This document shows positions 51,444-59,840 of a DNA stretch of 64,000 nt, one piece after another (position 1 is the first letter of the stretch; every line of letters begins with the position of its first letter). The stretch is from the NCBI RefSeq assembly GCF_016584665.1, contig NZ_BBJB01000065.1, positions 1 through 64,000 of the forward strand. Direction: 5' to 3'. The translations under genes and the position numbers were made by a program. The DNA comes from Pseudanabaena sp. lw0831. GTDB lineage: Bacteria > Cyanobacteriota > Cyanobacteriia > Pseudanabaenales > Pseudanabaenaceae. The notes beneath the pieces are model-generated. The model did no database searches. It was not told the DNA's origin and worked only from the letters and a program-made list of their open reading frames with translations.

Positions 51444-51865
51444 ATTCTGACAATAGCGATTCTCTCTCTGAAACCAGCTCTGAGGCATTAATAGACCCTT
51501 TGCTAGAACGCCAAGTCCAACGGCTGATCGAAGTACAAACCTACTTGCGATGGATATTTGATGGTTTTCTGTGGCTAACTATCGGAACTGCAAGTATTTG
51601 GGCTTTGCGAGCGGATATTGAGCTGTGGATTGCGGCTTTCACATGGGCAGGAGTACGCATAACCCTAGCTTATAATCGTTTGCCAATGATGGGGTTAGGA
51701 ATATGTGTAGCGATGACTCTAGCGACTTTAGTTTGGCAGAGTTCGATTATTTTGTGGGGAGTTAATCAACGGGAGAAGCGATCGCTAATTGATCAAGTAA
51801 AAAGGATAAAGGATAAAGGAAAAAGTCATCCATTATGGCGCTGGGTCTGTGAAGAGAAAATATAA
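51440..51865 (+). CDS. Hypothetical membrane protein coupled to Uma2
   Basis: 141 residues. An acidic start (MNSDNSDSLSETSSEALIDP) leads to an amphipathic helix and two to three hydrophobic segments (WIFDGFLWLTIGTASIWALR; MGLGICVAMTLATLVWQSSI). The C-terminus is basic. No family recognised. Translation is coupled to the Uma2 gene by an ATGA overlap. It might be a membrane anchor or partner, but nothing shows this. Confidence 0.6.
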   Translation: MNSDNSDSLSETSSEALIDPLLERQVQRLIEVQTYLRWIFDGFLWLTIGTASIWALRADIELWIAAFTWAGVRITLAYNRLPMMGLGICVAMTLATLVWQSSIILWGVNQREKRSLIDQVKRIKDKGKSHPLWRWVCEEKI

Positions 51866-51892
51866 TAGGCGGTGCGAAGCGCAGCCTATTAT
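51862..51892. terminator. 31-bp hairpin between convergent genes
   Basis: 9-bp arms ATAATAGGC / GCCTATTAT with GCGAAGC in the loop. It begins at the stop of the membrane protein and ends 3 bp before the phosphatase stop. Confidence 0.7.
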
Positions 51893-51894
51893 AG

Positions 51895-54309
51895 CTATTT
51901 TTGTTTGAGGACTAATAATGTAATGTCGTCATAAATCTTCTGAGTGCCAATATGCGATCGCAGATCGGCAATAACTGCTTGACGAATCGCGATCGCTGGG
52001 TCACCGACATGTTGACAGATGACTTCGCATAGACGCTCCAAGCCATAAAGTTGTCTTTCTTCATTCTCTGCTTCGGTAATGCCGTCGGTATACAGCACCA
52101 CGACATCTCCTTCCTCAAGGTCAATATGCTTTTGAGAGAGAAAATCAAAAATCTCTTCCTCTAATCCAATCGGAAAGCCCAAGTCAATAGTGTCAAATCT
52201 TTCTAGAGTTCCATTTTTTCGCACGACAATCATTTCTTCATGTTGACCGCTCAGGATTAATTTACCTTTCTCATAATCAATCAAAGAGAGGGTTAAGTTT
52301 TTATCAGATGACATTCTCTGAACATTGCCATAAATTGTGCGATTGAGGATATCTAAAAAGCGGACAGGATCATTTTCTTCACTTTGTAATAGGGTTCGTA
52401 CCGCAGTCTGTACCATGATCATTAACATGCCACTTTCTAGCCCATGTCCTGTTACGTCGCCAATACCGATTTTAATCCGCCCGTTTTGTTGTAGTACATC
52501 ATAATAATCACCACCTACCTCATCAGCAGGCTCCATAAATCCTGCGATATCTAACCCCACAATCAACGCTAATTCTTTGTCTCTAGGCAAAATCATCTGC
52601 TGGAGTTTGCGCGTTACATCTAGTTCACTACTCATCCGCAGATTTTCTAATTTGAGAAGATCGTTTAAAGCCAGAATTTGCTTGTTAGCTTTCTCCAGAG
52701 CAATTTCCGCAATCTTTCGCTGACTAATATCTTCAACAGTTCCTTCGTAATAAAGGATTTTGCCATTTTCATCTCGTAATGCTCGGACATTCTCGCTAAT
52801 CCAGATTGTCGTGCGATCGCGTTTATATACCTGTGACTCAAAACTAGTAATCGTGTCATTTAACTCCATTAGTTCCTGAAATTGCTGCCGACGATCGCGA
52901 TCAACATAGAGATCTCTCTGGATATCAACAATTTCTTCAAGCATTTGCTCTACTGAATCGTAGCCATAAATTCGAGCTAGGGCAGGATTAACACTTAGAT
53001 ATTTACCTTCGACTGTTGTTTGGAAAATCCCATCCACAGAATTCTCAAAGATGCTCCGATATTTTGCTTCGGACTCTCTCAGTGCGATCGCGACACTGTT
53101 AAACGATCTCACAACCATTGATAGCTCATCTTTACTATCAAGATTAATTGATATTGCTCCACCTATTGTCATTTGTTTAGAAGCTATATCTAACTGATGT
53201 ACAGTTCTCATGACCGACAAATAAAAGCCAATAAACAAATAGAGAATTGCTCCGAAAATCACTGCCACAAAAATCAATATAAATTGCTTTCGTTGCGTAA
53301 ATCCTTGGATTCGATAGATAAATAACTCATCGAGGCGATCGACAATTTGCTGCGAGAGCATAAAACTATATTTAAGAGAATTCCCTATTGCTTGTCGATA
53401 AAAGCCATCAGCTAAAGAGAACTTGTTGTCTTTGCCGACCATTTGATTTGTATTGGCGATCACCTCACTAATATTAGCGACAAAATTGCGAAGATGACTG
53501 CTCAGCGAATTACGTAAATTGCCGCGAGGATTATTTCTAAAAGCGCGTTCCAAATTTGCCGTTAAATCGTTGTTATATTCTTCCAACAAACTAAGCAAAG
53601 AAATAAGCGATTCTTTTTTTAAGTTGGTAATTTCTTTGTCAAATAAAATTTCCTTAGAAGTCTGCATCATCTTATTTAAGATCTTCTGCATCTCTGGGAG
53701 CTTAACGGCACTCGCATCCATTAGGTAGTAGGTATCTAAATCTGGATCGAGAATTAAATTCGAGTAATCAACTACGTAAACTCGGAATTGGGCGAGCTTT
53801 TCGAGTAATAAATCGTGATTACGAAAGCCTATAAACCCTGTCATGTCCTGTAAGTCTTGCCACGAAAGCTGAAGATCTTTTAGTTTCTCGCCTGTTTGAA
53901 TGGTCACACCTAGTCGCATATCAGCATTTGATAAGCTTGTGAATTCATTATCAATTAGACTTTGTAGATCATCCAATTCTCGCGTCTGCAATTGGAGTAT
54001 TTCCGATTTCTCTGTCAGGTTAATGCTTTGCTGGCTCTTGTGAAATTGGTTCTGTAAAATTAATTGTCTTTGTGGAATGTATTGCCATAGTTGACTGATT
54101 GGGCGCAGATAGGCATTCCCGTAGATTTCCTTTTGGGTAAACTCTATGCGACTATCAAGTTCTGACAACAGCAGATTCATCACCAATGCTAATGGCAACA
54201 CAAAGAGCAAACTGATCAGAAAAAACTTTTGGGGGTATTTCAGCCGATTCATAAGGGCGATCGCTGGTTTAAATAGAAGCATATTTTGCCTTAGAGTCAA
54301 GATGGGCAT
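51895..54309 (-). CDS. Membrane SpoIIE-type serine phosphatase with HAMP and PAS domains
   Basis: 804 residues. Two membrane helices (~30-50 and ~340-365) flank a ~290-residue extracellular/periplasmic sensor. A HAMP domain (~365-415), a PAS domain (~420-545, AKYRSIFENSVDGIF), a short coiled coil and a C-terminal PP2C/SpoIIE phosphatase (~600-804) follow. Metal-binding Asp in VGGDYYD, GDVTGHGLESG and LYTDGITEAEN are present. It probably dephosphorylates an anti-sigma-antagonist or similar protein; no such gene is near. A later ATG at 54282 with an AAGG box 6 bp before it could be the true start. Confidence 0.92.
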   Translation of the reverse strand: MPILTLRQNMLLFKPAIALMNRLKYPQKFFLISLLFVLPLALVMNLLLSELDSRIEFTQKEIYGNAYLRPISQLWQYIPQRQLILQNQFHKSQQSINLTEKSEILQLQTRELDDLQSLIDNEFTSLSNADMRLGVTIQTGEKLKDLQLSWQDLQDMTGFIGFRNHDLLLEKLAQFRVYVVDYSNLILDPDLDTYYLMDASAVKLPEMQKILNKMMQTSKEILFDKEITNLKKESLISLLSLLEEYNNDLTANLERAFRNNPRGNLRNSLSSHLRNFVANISEVIANTNQMVGKDNKFSLADGFYRQAIGNSLKYSFMLSQQIVDRLDELFIYRIQGFTQRKQFILIFVAVIFGAILYLFIGFYLSVMRTVHQLDIASKQMTIGGAISINLDSKDELSMVVRSFNSVAIALRESEAKYRSIFENSVDGIFQTTVEGKYLSVNPALARIYGYDSVEQMLEEIVDIQRDLYVDRDRRQQFQELMELNDTITSFESQVYKRDRTTIWISENVRALRDENGKILYYEGTVEDISQRKIAEIALEKANKQILALNDLLKLENLRMSSELDVTRKLQQMILPRDKELALIVGLDIAGFMEPADEVGGDYYDVLQQNGRIKIGIGDVTGHGLESGMLMIMVQTAVRTLLQSEENDPVRFLDILNRTIYGNVQRMSSDKNLTLSLIDYEKGKLILSGQHEEMIVVRKNGTLERFDTIDLGFPIGLEEEIFDFLSQKHIDLEEGDVVVLYTDGITEAENEERQLYGLERLCEVICQHVGDPAIAIRQAVIADLRSHIGTQKIYDDITLLVLKQK

Positions 54310-54382
54310 TACTTTGCCTTGCTAATCGACTAAGATTCTTGATCATTTACTTAAGTACCGCGGCATAAATATAAAACCAGAA

Positions 54383-54425
54383 CCAAAATCTGTACCGCCC
54401 GCTGCGCGAGCGGTACAGATTTTGG
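54383..54425. repeat. Palindrome upstream of the phosphatase gene
   Basis: 16-bp perfect arms (CCAAAATCTGTACCGC) around a GC-rich CCGCTGCGCGA centre. Outer bases AACCA/TGGGAT resemble the AAAACCCA-type ends. Confidence 0.75.
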
Positions 54426-54571
54426 GATTTTACATTTAATTAGACTTAGCTACTTACTCATTTTATAGCTCTTGCCAGTCTTGATTAGTACAGCCCCAAA
54501 ACCGAGGGGCGATTATTTTTAGTAACTCATTTTTTTATTTTGCGATTTCTTTAACCGACAACTGGCTCAAT

Positions 54572-54587
54572 TGCGATCTAGATCACA
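54572..54587. promoter_or_regulatory. Candidate cAMP-receptor (SyCRP1-type) binding site
   Basis: TGCGATCTAGATCACA differs by one base from the ideal CRP palindrome TGTGATCTAGATCACA. It lies ~223 bp before the DUF7219 start, between it and the divergent phosphatase gene. The centre AGATCT-type palindrome and both TGxGA/TCACA halves fit the known SyCRP1 consensus. Binding is predicted, not tested. Confidence 0.6.
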
Positions 54588-54809
54588 AATACTTGGGGAA
54601 CATATCACAAAGTAGACAGTCATAATAGATTAAATCTAGGTTAAGATTAGGTTAACAAAGTTAATTGCGTCTAAATTACTTATACCCATAGTCATCAAAA
54701 TATTTTTCTAACAAAGGTAATGTGTTCGGCTGCTACTCAATACAGAGCCTTTCAGGATATATAAGACTATCTAGTCTCACTCTTAGTTGTAATCTACAGA
54801 GGGAAAATT

Positions 54810-55031
54810 ATGTCCGCTACAACCAAATGTCTATTTCCTAAGTCTCGTTATTACGGCACATTTACGCCAGAGAACCTGATGTTTAATGCCAATTTACAAG
54901 AGTTTTCCCACCGTGTCAGTATCATTTGCAGTCTAGAGACTGGTGGCAAAATTTCAGCGCAAGCAGCGTATTTGCAAATCGAAGAGTTATGGCAGCAGCT
55001 CGAGCAATCTAAACGTACTCTCCTTACATGA
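54810..55031 (+). CDS. DUF7219 family conserved cyanobacterial protein
   Basis: 73 residues, matching DUF7219: LFPKSRYYGTFTPENLMFNA, NLQEFSHRVSIICSLETGGK and a helical end (AYLQIEELWQQLEQSKRTL). Widespread among cyanobacteria, function unknown. GAGGG 7 bp before the ATG is a good ribosome site. Its 500-bp upstream region is long and contains a candidate CRP site, so regulated expression is likely. A terminator hairpin follows. Confidence 0.8.
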   Translation: MSATTKCLFPKSRYYGTFTPENLMFNANLQEFSHRVSIICSLETGGKISAQAAYLQIEELWQQLEQSKRTLLT

Positions 55032-55032
55032 A

Positions 55033-55066
55033 AGAAAAAAGCGGTGCAAAGCACTGCTTTTTCTTT
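55033..55066 (+). terminator. Terminator after DUF7219
   Basis: GC-NNN-GC hairpin with AAA loop (GGTGC-AAA-GCACT core) inside A-rich/T-rich arms with a few mismatches, starting just after the stop and ending TTTTTC. Confidence 0.75.
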
Positions 55067-55157
55067 TTGAGGCGATCGCACGACCGATATGTATGGATTT
55101 GCCAACAATTTATTTAACTATTGATGTAACTTTCCCTCTTAGTGCTAATCTTATGGA

Positions 55158-55256
55158 TGGCTCGGATCTACGCGATCGCAACGCCCGAATCGTGTCAGGG
55201 TCGGAAGACAGCAGCACTAAGGGATGCTTGAGATAGGCGTAGTACCCGGGCTACTT
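55158..55256 (+). ncRNA. ffs: Signal recognition particle RNA (small, 4.5S-type)
   Basis: RNA part of SRP, which with Ffh targets membrane proteins. The conserved apical core GTCAGGGTCGGAAGACAGC at 55194-55212, followed by AGCA, matches the Ffh-binding loop of bacterial SRP RNA. The ends pair: GCTCGG-AT-CTACGC near 55160-55173 with GCGTAG-TAC-CCGGGC near 55237-55251. A T-run (55254-55260) follows. Ends are approximate. It lies just upstream of argG, in a space that has no protein gene. Confidence 0.85.
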
Positions 55257-55289
55257 TTTTAGGTTTAGCAATGGGTTCAGGAGAGATTC

Positions 55290-56489
55290 ATGGGTCGGGC
55301 GAAAAAAGTCGTACTTGCGTATTCAGGCGGCGTTGATACATCTGTTTGTATTCCTTATCTCATGCAAGAATGGGGCGTTGAAGAAGTCATTACCCTTGCA
55401 GCAGACCTAGGACAAGGCGATGAGTTAGATCCCATCAAGCAGAAGGCTCTAGATTCAGGAGCGTCCGTCTCTCTGGTTAGAGATGTAACTAAAGAATTTG
55501 TCACAGACTATGCGTTCCCAGCGATTAAAGCCAATGCGCTTTATGAAAATCGTTATCCTTTAACGACGGCTCTAGCGCGTCCCCTCATAGCCAAAATTTT
55601 GGTGGAAGCGGCGGAAGAATATGGTGCTGATGCCGTTGCTCATGGATGTACGGGTAAAGGCAATGACCAAGTAAGGTTTGATGTGTCGATCGCTGCTCTC
55701 AATCCAGATATTAAAGTCTTAGCTCCAGCCCGTGAATGGGGCATGAGCCGAGAAGAAACGATCGCCTATGGTGAAAAATTTGGGATTGCTTCACCAGTGA
55801 AGAAGTCTTCACCATTCAGCATCGATCGCAACTTGCTCGGTCGCAGCATCGAAGCAGGGCCTCTCGAAAATGCTTGGAATGAGCCGCCAGAAGAAATTTA
55901 TGCGATGACCAAAGCGATCGCCGATACCCCTGACGAGCCAACCTATACCGAAATTGGCTTCGAGAAAGGCATTCCTGTCGCGATCGATGGTAAAGCTCTT
56001 GAGCCTGTCGAGTTGATTACTGCCTTGAATGAGATCGCTGGTAACAACGGCGTTGGACGCATCGACATGGTAGAAAACCGCTTAGTGGGGATCAAGTCTC
56101 GTGAAATCTACGAAGCTCCCGCGATGTTGGTCTTGATCCATGCTCACCGCGATCTGGAAAGCCTTGCTTTGCCTTCTGACTTAGCGCAATACAAGCGCGG
56201 TCTTGAAGACACCTATGGCAAGATGATTTATAACGGTCTTTGGTACAGCCCCCTCAAGACTGCCCTCGATGCTTTCATCGACAGCAGCCAAGAGCGTGTA
56301 TCAGGAACTGTCCGCGTCAAGTTCCATAAAGGCAATGCGATCATTGTCGGTCGTCAGTCAGTCAACTCCCTTTATGACGAGGACTTGGCAACTTATACCA
56401 GTGCTGACCAATTCGATCACAAGGCTGCTGAAGGATTTATCTATGTTTGGGGTATGCCTATTCGTGTATGGGCCCAGAAAAATAGATAA
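55290..56489 (+). CDS. argG: Argininosuccinate synthase
   Basis: ATP-dependent joining of citrulline and aspartate, in arginine synthesis. 399 residues with the N-type ATP-pyrophosphatase loop [10 protein letters not shown] near the start and the [14 protein letters not shown] and [15 protein letters not shown] motifs. Length agrees with bacterial ArgG. GGAGA 7 bp before the ATG. It lies right behind the SRP RNA gene and is followed by a hairpin. Identity is firm. Confidence 0.97.
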   Translation: MGRAKKVVLAYSGGVDTSVCIPYLMQEWGVEEVITLAADLGQGDELDPIKQKALDSGASVSLVRDVTKEFVTDYAFPAIKANALYENRYPLTTALARPLIAKILVEAAEEYGADAVAHGCTGKGNDQVRFDVSIAALNPDIKVLAPAREWGMSREETIAYGEKFGIASPVKKSSPFSIDRNLLGRSIEAGPLENAWNEPPEEIYAMTKAIADTPDEPTYTEIGFEKGIPVAIDGKALEPVELITALNEIAGNNGVGRIDMVENRLVGIKSREIYEAPAMLVLIHAHRDLESLALPSDLAQYKRGLEDTYGKMIYNGLWYSPLKTALDAFIDSSQERVSGTVRVKFHKGNAIIVGRQSVNSLYDEDLATYTSADQFDHKAAEGFIYVWGMPIRVWAQKNR

Positions 56490-56530
56490 GTGTAAATGAG
56501 CGCTTAGCACTGCCTTACACTTAAAAATCG

Positions 56531-56567
56531 CAAAGAGGAGTCAACGCTAAGCGTTGACTCCTCTTTG
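56531..56567 (+). terminator. Terminator after argG
   Basis: 17-bp perfect arms (CAAAGAGGAGTCAACGC) with TAA loop, apex GCTAAGC, 41 bp after the stop. Confidence 0.8.
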
Positions 56568-56616
56568 ATTACTGGTGCAAATCGCTGTAAGATGGCTCAA
56601 AATAGTAATTTTCTCT

Positions 56617-57054
56617 ATGACTAAAGTACCTCTACCCGATGAGCGCATTCTTTTTAAAGGTCATCCTGCGGTTATTGGTAGTGTGACAAGGTTGCTGATT
56701 TCGATTTTTACCCTAGGTATTGGTGCTATCTGGTATTGGTTGCAGTCGATCAATACAAAATATCTGATTACTTCACAACGAATTGTTATAGAAAGAGGAG
56801 TTTTCTCAAAAGATATTGAAATTCTAGAAATTTATCAAGTTGATGATATCCAGTTGGAAATGCCCTTAAACCAGCGCATTATGGGTACTGGAAATATGCT
56901 TTTGTTAACCCGTGATATTTCCGCCCCAAAGTTGCTCTTAAACCGTCTACCAATTAACGTGAGAGAGCTATACGAGCAGATGCGTCCATGCATTCAGCAA
57001 GCAAGATTTCGCTTTCATGTTCGTGATGAAGAAAATCCTAGAGAACTTTTTTGA
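56617..57054 (+). CDS. bPH2-domain membrane protein
   Basis: 145 residues from the ATG at 56617 (an ATG-like start at 56575 would add a less likely N-terminus). One hydrophobic helical pair at about 25-50 (TRLLISIFTLGIGAIWYWLQ) is followed by a bacterial PH-like domain (YLITSQRIVIERGVFSKDIE, EIYQVDDIQLEMPLNQRI). Such DUF304/bPH2 proteins may be membrane-stress sensors or chaperone-like; not defined here. It precedes the Lon-N gene on the same strand. Confidence 0.8.
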   Translation: MTKVPLPDERILFKGHPAVIGSVTRLLISIFTLGIGAIWYWLQSINTKYLITSQRIVIERGVFSKDIEILEIYQVDDIQLEMPLNQRIMGTGNMLLLTRDISAPKLLLNRLPINVRELYEQMRPCIQQARFRFHVRDEENPRELF

Positions 57055-57158
57055 AATTTTCTGCGCCGATGGCACAGAAAATTTCCTGATATGGCGATCG
57101 CTATAGAACTCAAGCTAAACTGGGTAGAACGTCTTAACTAGTGCCAAGCTTAGCAACA

Positions 57159-57794
57159 ATGACTTCATCATCGATTTCAGTTCGTGAATTGCCGCTGTTC
57201 CCTTTACCTGAGTTGGTACTATTTCCGGGACAGTCTCTACCGCTTCATATTTTTGAGTACCGCTATCGCATGATGATCAATACTGTGCTAGAAAGCGATC
57301 GCATGTTTGGGGTCGTAATGTGGGACTCAGAGACGGGTAAACCTGCAAATATCGGCTGTGTTGCCCAAATCGTACAGTATCATCGCTTGCCAGACGATCG
57401 CTTTAAACTTTTGACTATGGGTCAACAGCGCTTTCGAGTGTTGGAATATGTACGCGAAACTCCCTATCGGGTGGGATTGGTGGAATGGATTGAAGACGAG
57501 CCTAGTAGTGACGCACCATTTTTATTAGCCACAGAAGTACGTGAGTTGCTCAATGACGTAATCCGTCTATCGCAAAAGCTTACCGATCAAGAAATAGAGT
57601 TACCGAAGATTCCCCGTGGCCCGATCGAATTATCCTATTGGGTCGCCAGCAACTTTCAGGGTGCAAGCTTAGAACAGCAATCATTACTGGAAACACTTGA
57701 TACGGCTGGGCGTTTGCGCCGTGAGGCTGAAATTTTATCTTCAACTAGAAGTCAATTAGCAGCCCGTACAGTTTTGAAAGATACTTTTAAATAA
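57159..57794 (+). CDS. Lon N-terminal substrate-binding-domain protein
   Basis: 211 residues from the ATG at 57159 (a GTG at 57141 is an alternative). It consists only of the Lon LAN domain: LPLFPLPELVLFPGQSLPLHIFEYRYR, then GMQRF-like GQQRFRVLEYV, and a helical C-terminus. No ATPase or protease part, so it may bind unfolded or regulatory proteins rather than degrade them. Such stand-alone LAN proteins are common in cyanobacteria. Function unknown. Confidence 0.87.
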   Translation: MTSSSISVRELPLFPLPELVLFPGQSLPLHIFEYRYRMMINTVLESDRMFGVVMWDSETGKPANIGCVAQIVQYHRLPDDRFKLLTMGQQRFRVLEYVRETPYRVGLVEWIEDEPSSDAPFLLATEVRELLNDVIRLSQKLTDQEIELPKIPRGPIELSYWVASNFQGASLEQQSLLETLDTAGRLRREAEILSSTRSQLAARTVLKDTFK

Positions 57795-57810
57795 AATTAA
57801 ATCAATTTTT

Positions 57811-57843
57811 TGTTGAAAGTGCTGCGAAGTAGCACTTTCAACA
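57811..57843. terminator. 33-bp hairpin between Lon-N and ald
   Basis: 13-bp perfect arms (TGTTGAAAGTGCT) with loop GCGAAGT. Ends 28 bp before the ald start. Confidence 0.75.
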
Positions 57844-57871
57844 TAGCCTTAAATTTTCAGGAGCAATAACC

Positions 57872-58963
57872 GTGAAGATCGGTGTACCGAGCGAAATCAA
57901 AGATCGTGAGTTTCGGGTGGGAATGACACCTGCGGGTGTGGTGGCATTAACGGCGCGATCGCATCAAGTGTTTGTAGAGGCAAATGCAGGAGTTGGCTCT
58001 GGCTTTAGCGATCGGGAATATATTCAAGCTGGAGCAAAAATTGTCGCAACGCCACAGGAAGTTTATGCCCAAGAAATGGTGGTAAAGGTTAAGGAGCCTT
58101 TGCCCAGCGAATATGACTTGCTACACCCAGAATTAATTCTCTTTACCTATCTCCATCTCGCCGCCGATCGCCAATTGACGGTCGCTTTAATCAAGTCGGG
58201 CGCAACCTGTATCGCCTATGAAACTGTGCAATTAGATAATGGTCAATTGCCTTTACTAGTGCCGATGAGCATTATCGCTGGTCGTTTATCAGTTCAGTTT
58301 GGGGCGCATTATTTGACCAAGCAACAGGGTGGTAGTGGTGTGTTACTAGGCGGTATTCCTGGGGTAAGAGCAGGACATGTGGTGGTGCTAGGTGGCGGCG
58401 TAGTCGGTACTGAAGCCGCCAGAATGGCGATCGGTTTGGGAGCGAGGGTGACAATTTTAGATGTCAATCTTAATCGTCTTGGTGAATTAGAATCTCTGTT
58501 TGGTTCGCGGGTACAGTTGCTGTACAGCACTGCTAGCAATATCTCCGAGGCAGTGGTGTCGGCAGATTTGGTCATTGGAGCGGTGTTAATCACTGGCAAA
58601 CGCGCACCGACATTAGTAAAGCGTGAACTTGTCCAAAAAATGCGATCGCATTCCGTGATTGTCGATGTTGCTGTCGATCAAGGTGGTTGTATCGAAACGG
58701 TGCGAACTACTTCTCACACGACTCCTGTATATGAAGAAGAAGGAGTCTTGCATTATGGTGTGCCAAATATGCCGGGGGCTGTACCTTGGACGGCGACTCA
58801 AGCTTTGGTTAATGCTACACTTCCCTATACTTGTGCGTTGGCAGATTTTGGACTGGATGCAATAAAGCGCGATCGCGCTTTGGCAAAGGGCGTAAATATC
58901 CAGAATGGTCATATTGTTTATGCTGCTGTTGCCGAAGCATTTCCTGATTTGCCAAAAGCCTAG
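57872..58963 (+). CDS. ald: Alanine dehydrogenase
   Basis: NAD-dependent interconversion of alanine and pyruvate plus ammonia. 363 residues: [20 protein letters not shown] start, [11 protein letters not shown], and the NAD fold [20 protein letters not shown]. The start is a GTG at 57872, supported by AGGAG 9 bp before it. Length fits the family. It converges with the EcfT gene, whose stop lies in a shared hairpin 9 bp away. Role in nitrogen and carbon balance is inferred from the reaction. Confidence 0.95.
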   Translation: MKIGVPSEIKDREFRVGMTPAGVVALTARSHQVFVEANAGVGSGFSDREYIQAGAKIVATPQEVYAQEMVVKVKEPLPSEYDLLHPELILFTYLHLAADRQLTVALIKSGATCIAYETVQLDNGQLPLLVPMSIIAGRLSVQFGAHYLTKQQGGSGVLLGGIPGVRAGHVVVLGGGVVGTEAARMAIGLGARVTILDVNLNRLGELESLFGSRVQLLYSTASNISEAVVSADLVIGAVLITGKRAPTLVKRELVQKMRSHSVIVDVAVDQGGCIETVRTTSHTTPVYEEEGVLHYGVPNMPGAVPWTATQALVNATLPYTCALADFGLDAIKRDRALAKGVNIQNGHIVYAAVAEAFPDLPKA

Positions 58964-58972
58964 ATCCTGAAG

Positions 58973-58993
58973 CCTAAAAGCAACGCTTTTAGG
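58973..58993 (-). terminator. Hairpin between convergent ald and ecfT
   Basis: 9-bp perfect arms (CCTAAAAGC) with AAC loop, apex GCAACGC. The EcfT stop codon lies in the right arm. Confidence 0.75.
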
Positions 58994-59837
58994 TGTAGAG
59001 CAGCCATGCAAATTTGCCAATCCCCAAGCTGAAATAGAGGGCGATCGCAATTATAAATATCAAACTCGAACCAATCATCAAAAAGTAATCAGCAATTGTT
59101 AGAGCCGACTCATGCAGATAAGTGCGATCGGAACTACCTGAAAAACCTTTTGACTGCAAAACTATTTCTAGTTTTTGCGATTTCGAGAGTGAATTTAGAA
59201 TTAAAGGTACAGCAACCTTGGCATAAACTCGTGCTTTTTTTAACCATCCCATCCTCTCAAAATTTAACCCGCGTAGGCGCTGTGACTCAATAATTGATTG
59301 AACTTCTTCTAATAAAAGTGGCACAAATCGCAATGTTGACGAAAAGATAAATACAACTTTGTAAGGGATTTTGGCGCGTACCATACCTACCGTCATTTGA
59401 TTTACATCCGTTGTAAAAATTGCCAATGGAATGATCAAAATCATTGTCAGAGTCTTAAAGACAATATTCAATCCATAGAGAGTTCCTTCTAAACTCATTT
59501 TTGCATTTCCTACTAACCACCATGTTTGTGGCAAGCTCAAGAGGGTTGTGAGTTCTGTTTTATGCGTCAGTAATTTAACTTGCTCCACATTAAAAAATCC
59601 CATACTCAAAATCAGAAAGATGTAAAAAGGAATCATTACTTTTAAAATGCTTCCCAAATAATTGAGCCTGACTCCAGCGAGAACGCAGGAAGCAATCACA
59701 CTCAGCATCAAAATCCCACCTGCGATCGGGCTTTCCCATAGGAAAGCAAGAATTGTGATCGAAAGCATCACTACCAACTTAGCTCGAAAATCTAAGCGGG
59801 TGAATAGAGAATCATACTTAACTGTTTGTAACTTCAT
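58989..59837 (-). CDS. Energy-coupling factor transporter T subunit (EcfT/CbiQ-like)
   Basis: 282 residues, four to five hydrophobic segments and a cytoplasmic helical hairpin. Two Arg-Gly motifs of EcfT that dock to the ATPases are visible: SQRLRGLNF (~190) and LQSKGFSG (~240). It couples substrate-binding S subunits to ATP hydrolysis. It starts 3 bp after the stop of the fused ATPase gene, same strand. No S subunit occurs in the window, so the vitamin or metal carried is unknown. Confidence 0.9.
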   Translation of the reverse strand: MKLQTVKYDSLFTRLDFRAKLVVMLSITILAFLWESPIAGGILMLSVIASCVLAGVRLNYLGSILKVMIPFYIFLILSMGFFNVEQVKLLTHKTELTTLLSLPQTWWLVGNAKMSLEGTLYGLNIVFKTLTMILIIPLAIFTTDVNQMTVGMVRAKIPYKVVFIFSSTLRFVPLLLEEVQSIIESQRLRGLNFERMGWLKKARVYAKVAVPLILNSLSKSQKLEIVLQSKGFSGSSDRTYLHESALTIADYFLMIGSSLIFIIAIALYFSLGIGKFAWLLYT

Positions 59838-59840
59838 ATT

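Larger units (their letters stand above)
54310..54809. other. 500-bp regulatory-looking spacer
   Basis: No gene. Contents: a hairpin at 54383-54425, a near-ideal CRP-type site at 54572-54587, AT-rich stretches with GGTTAA repeats (54640-54655), and the promoter region of the DUF7219 gene. Confidence 0.6.
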
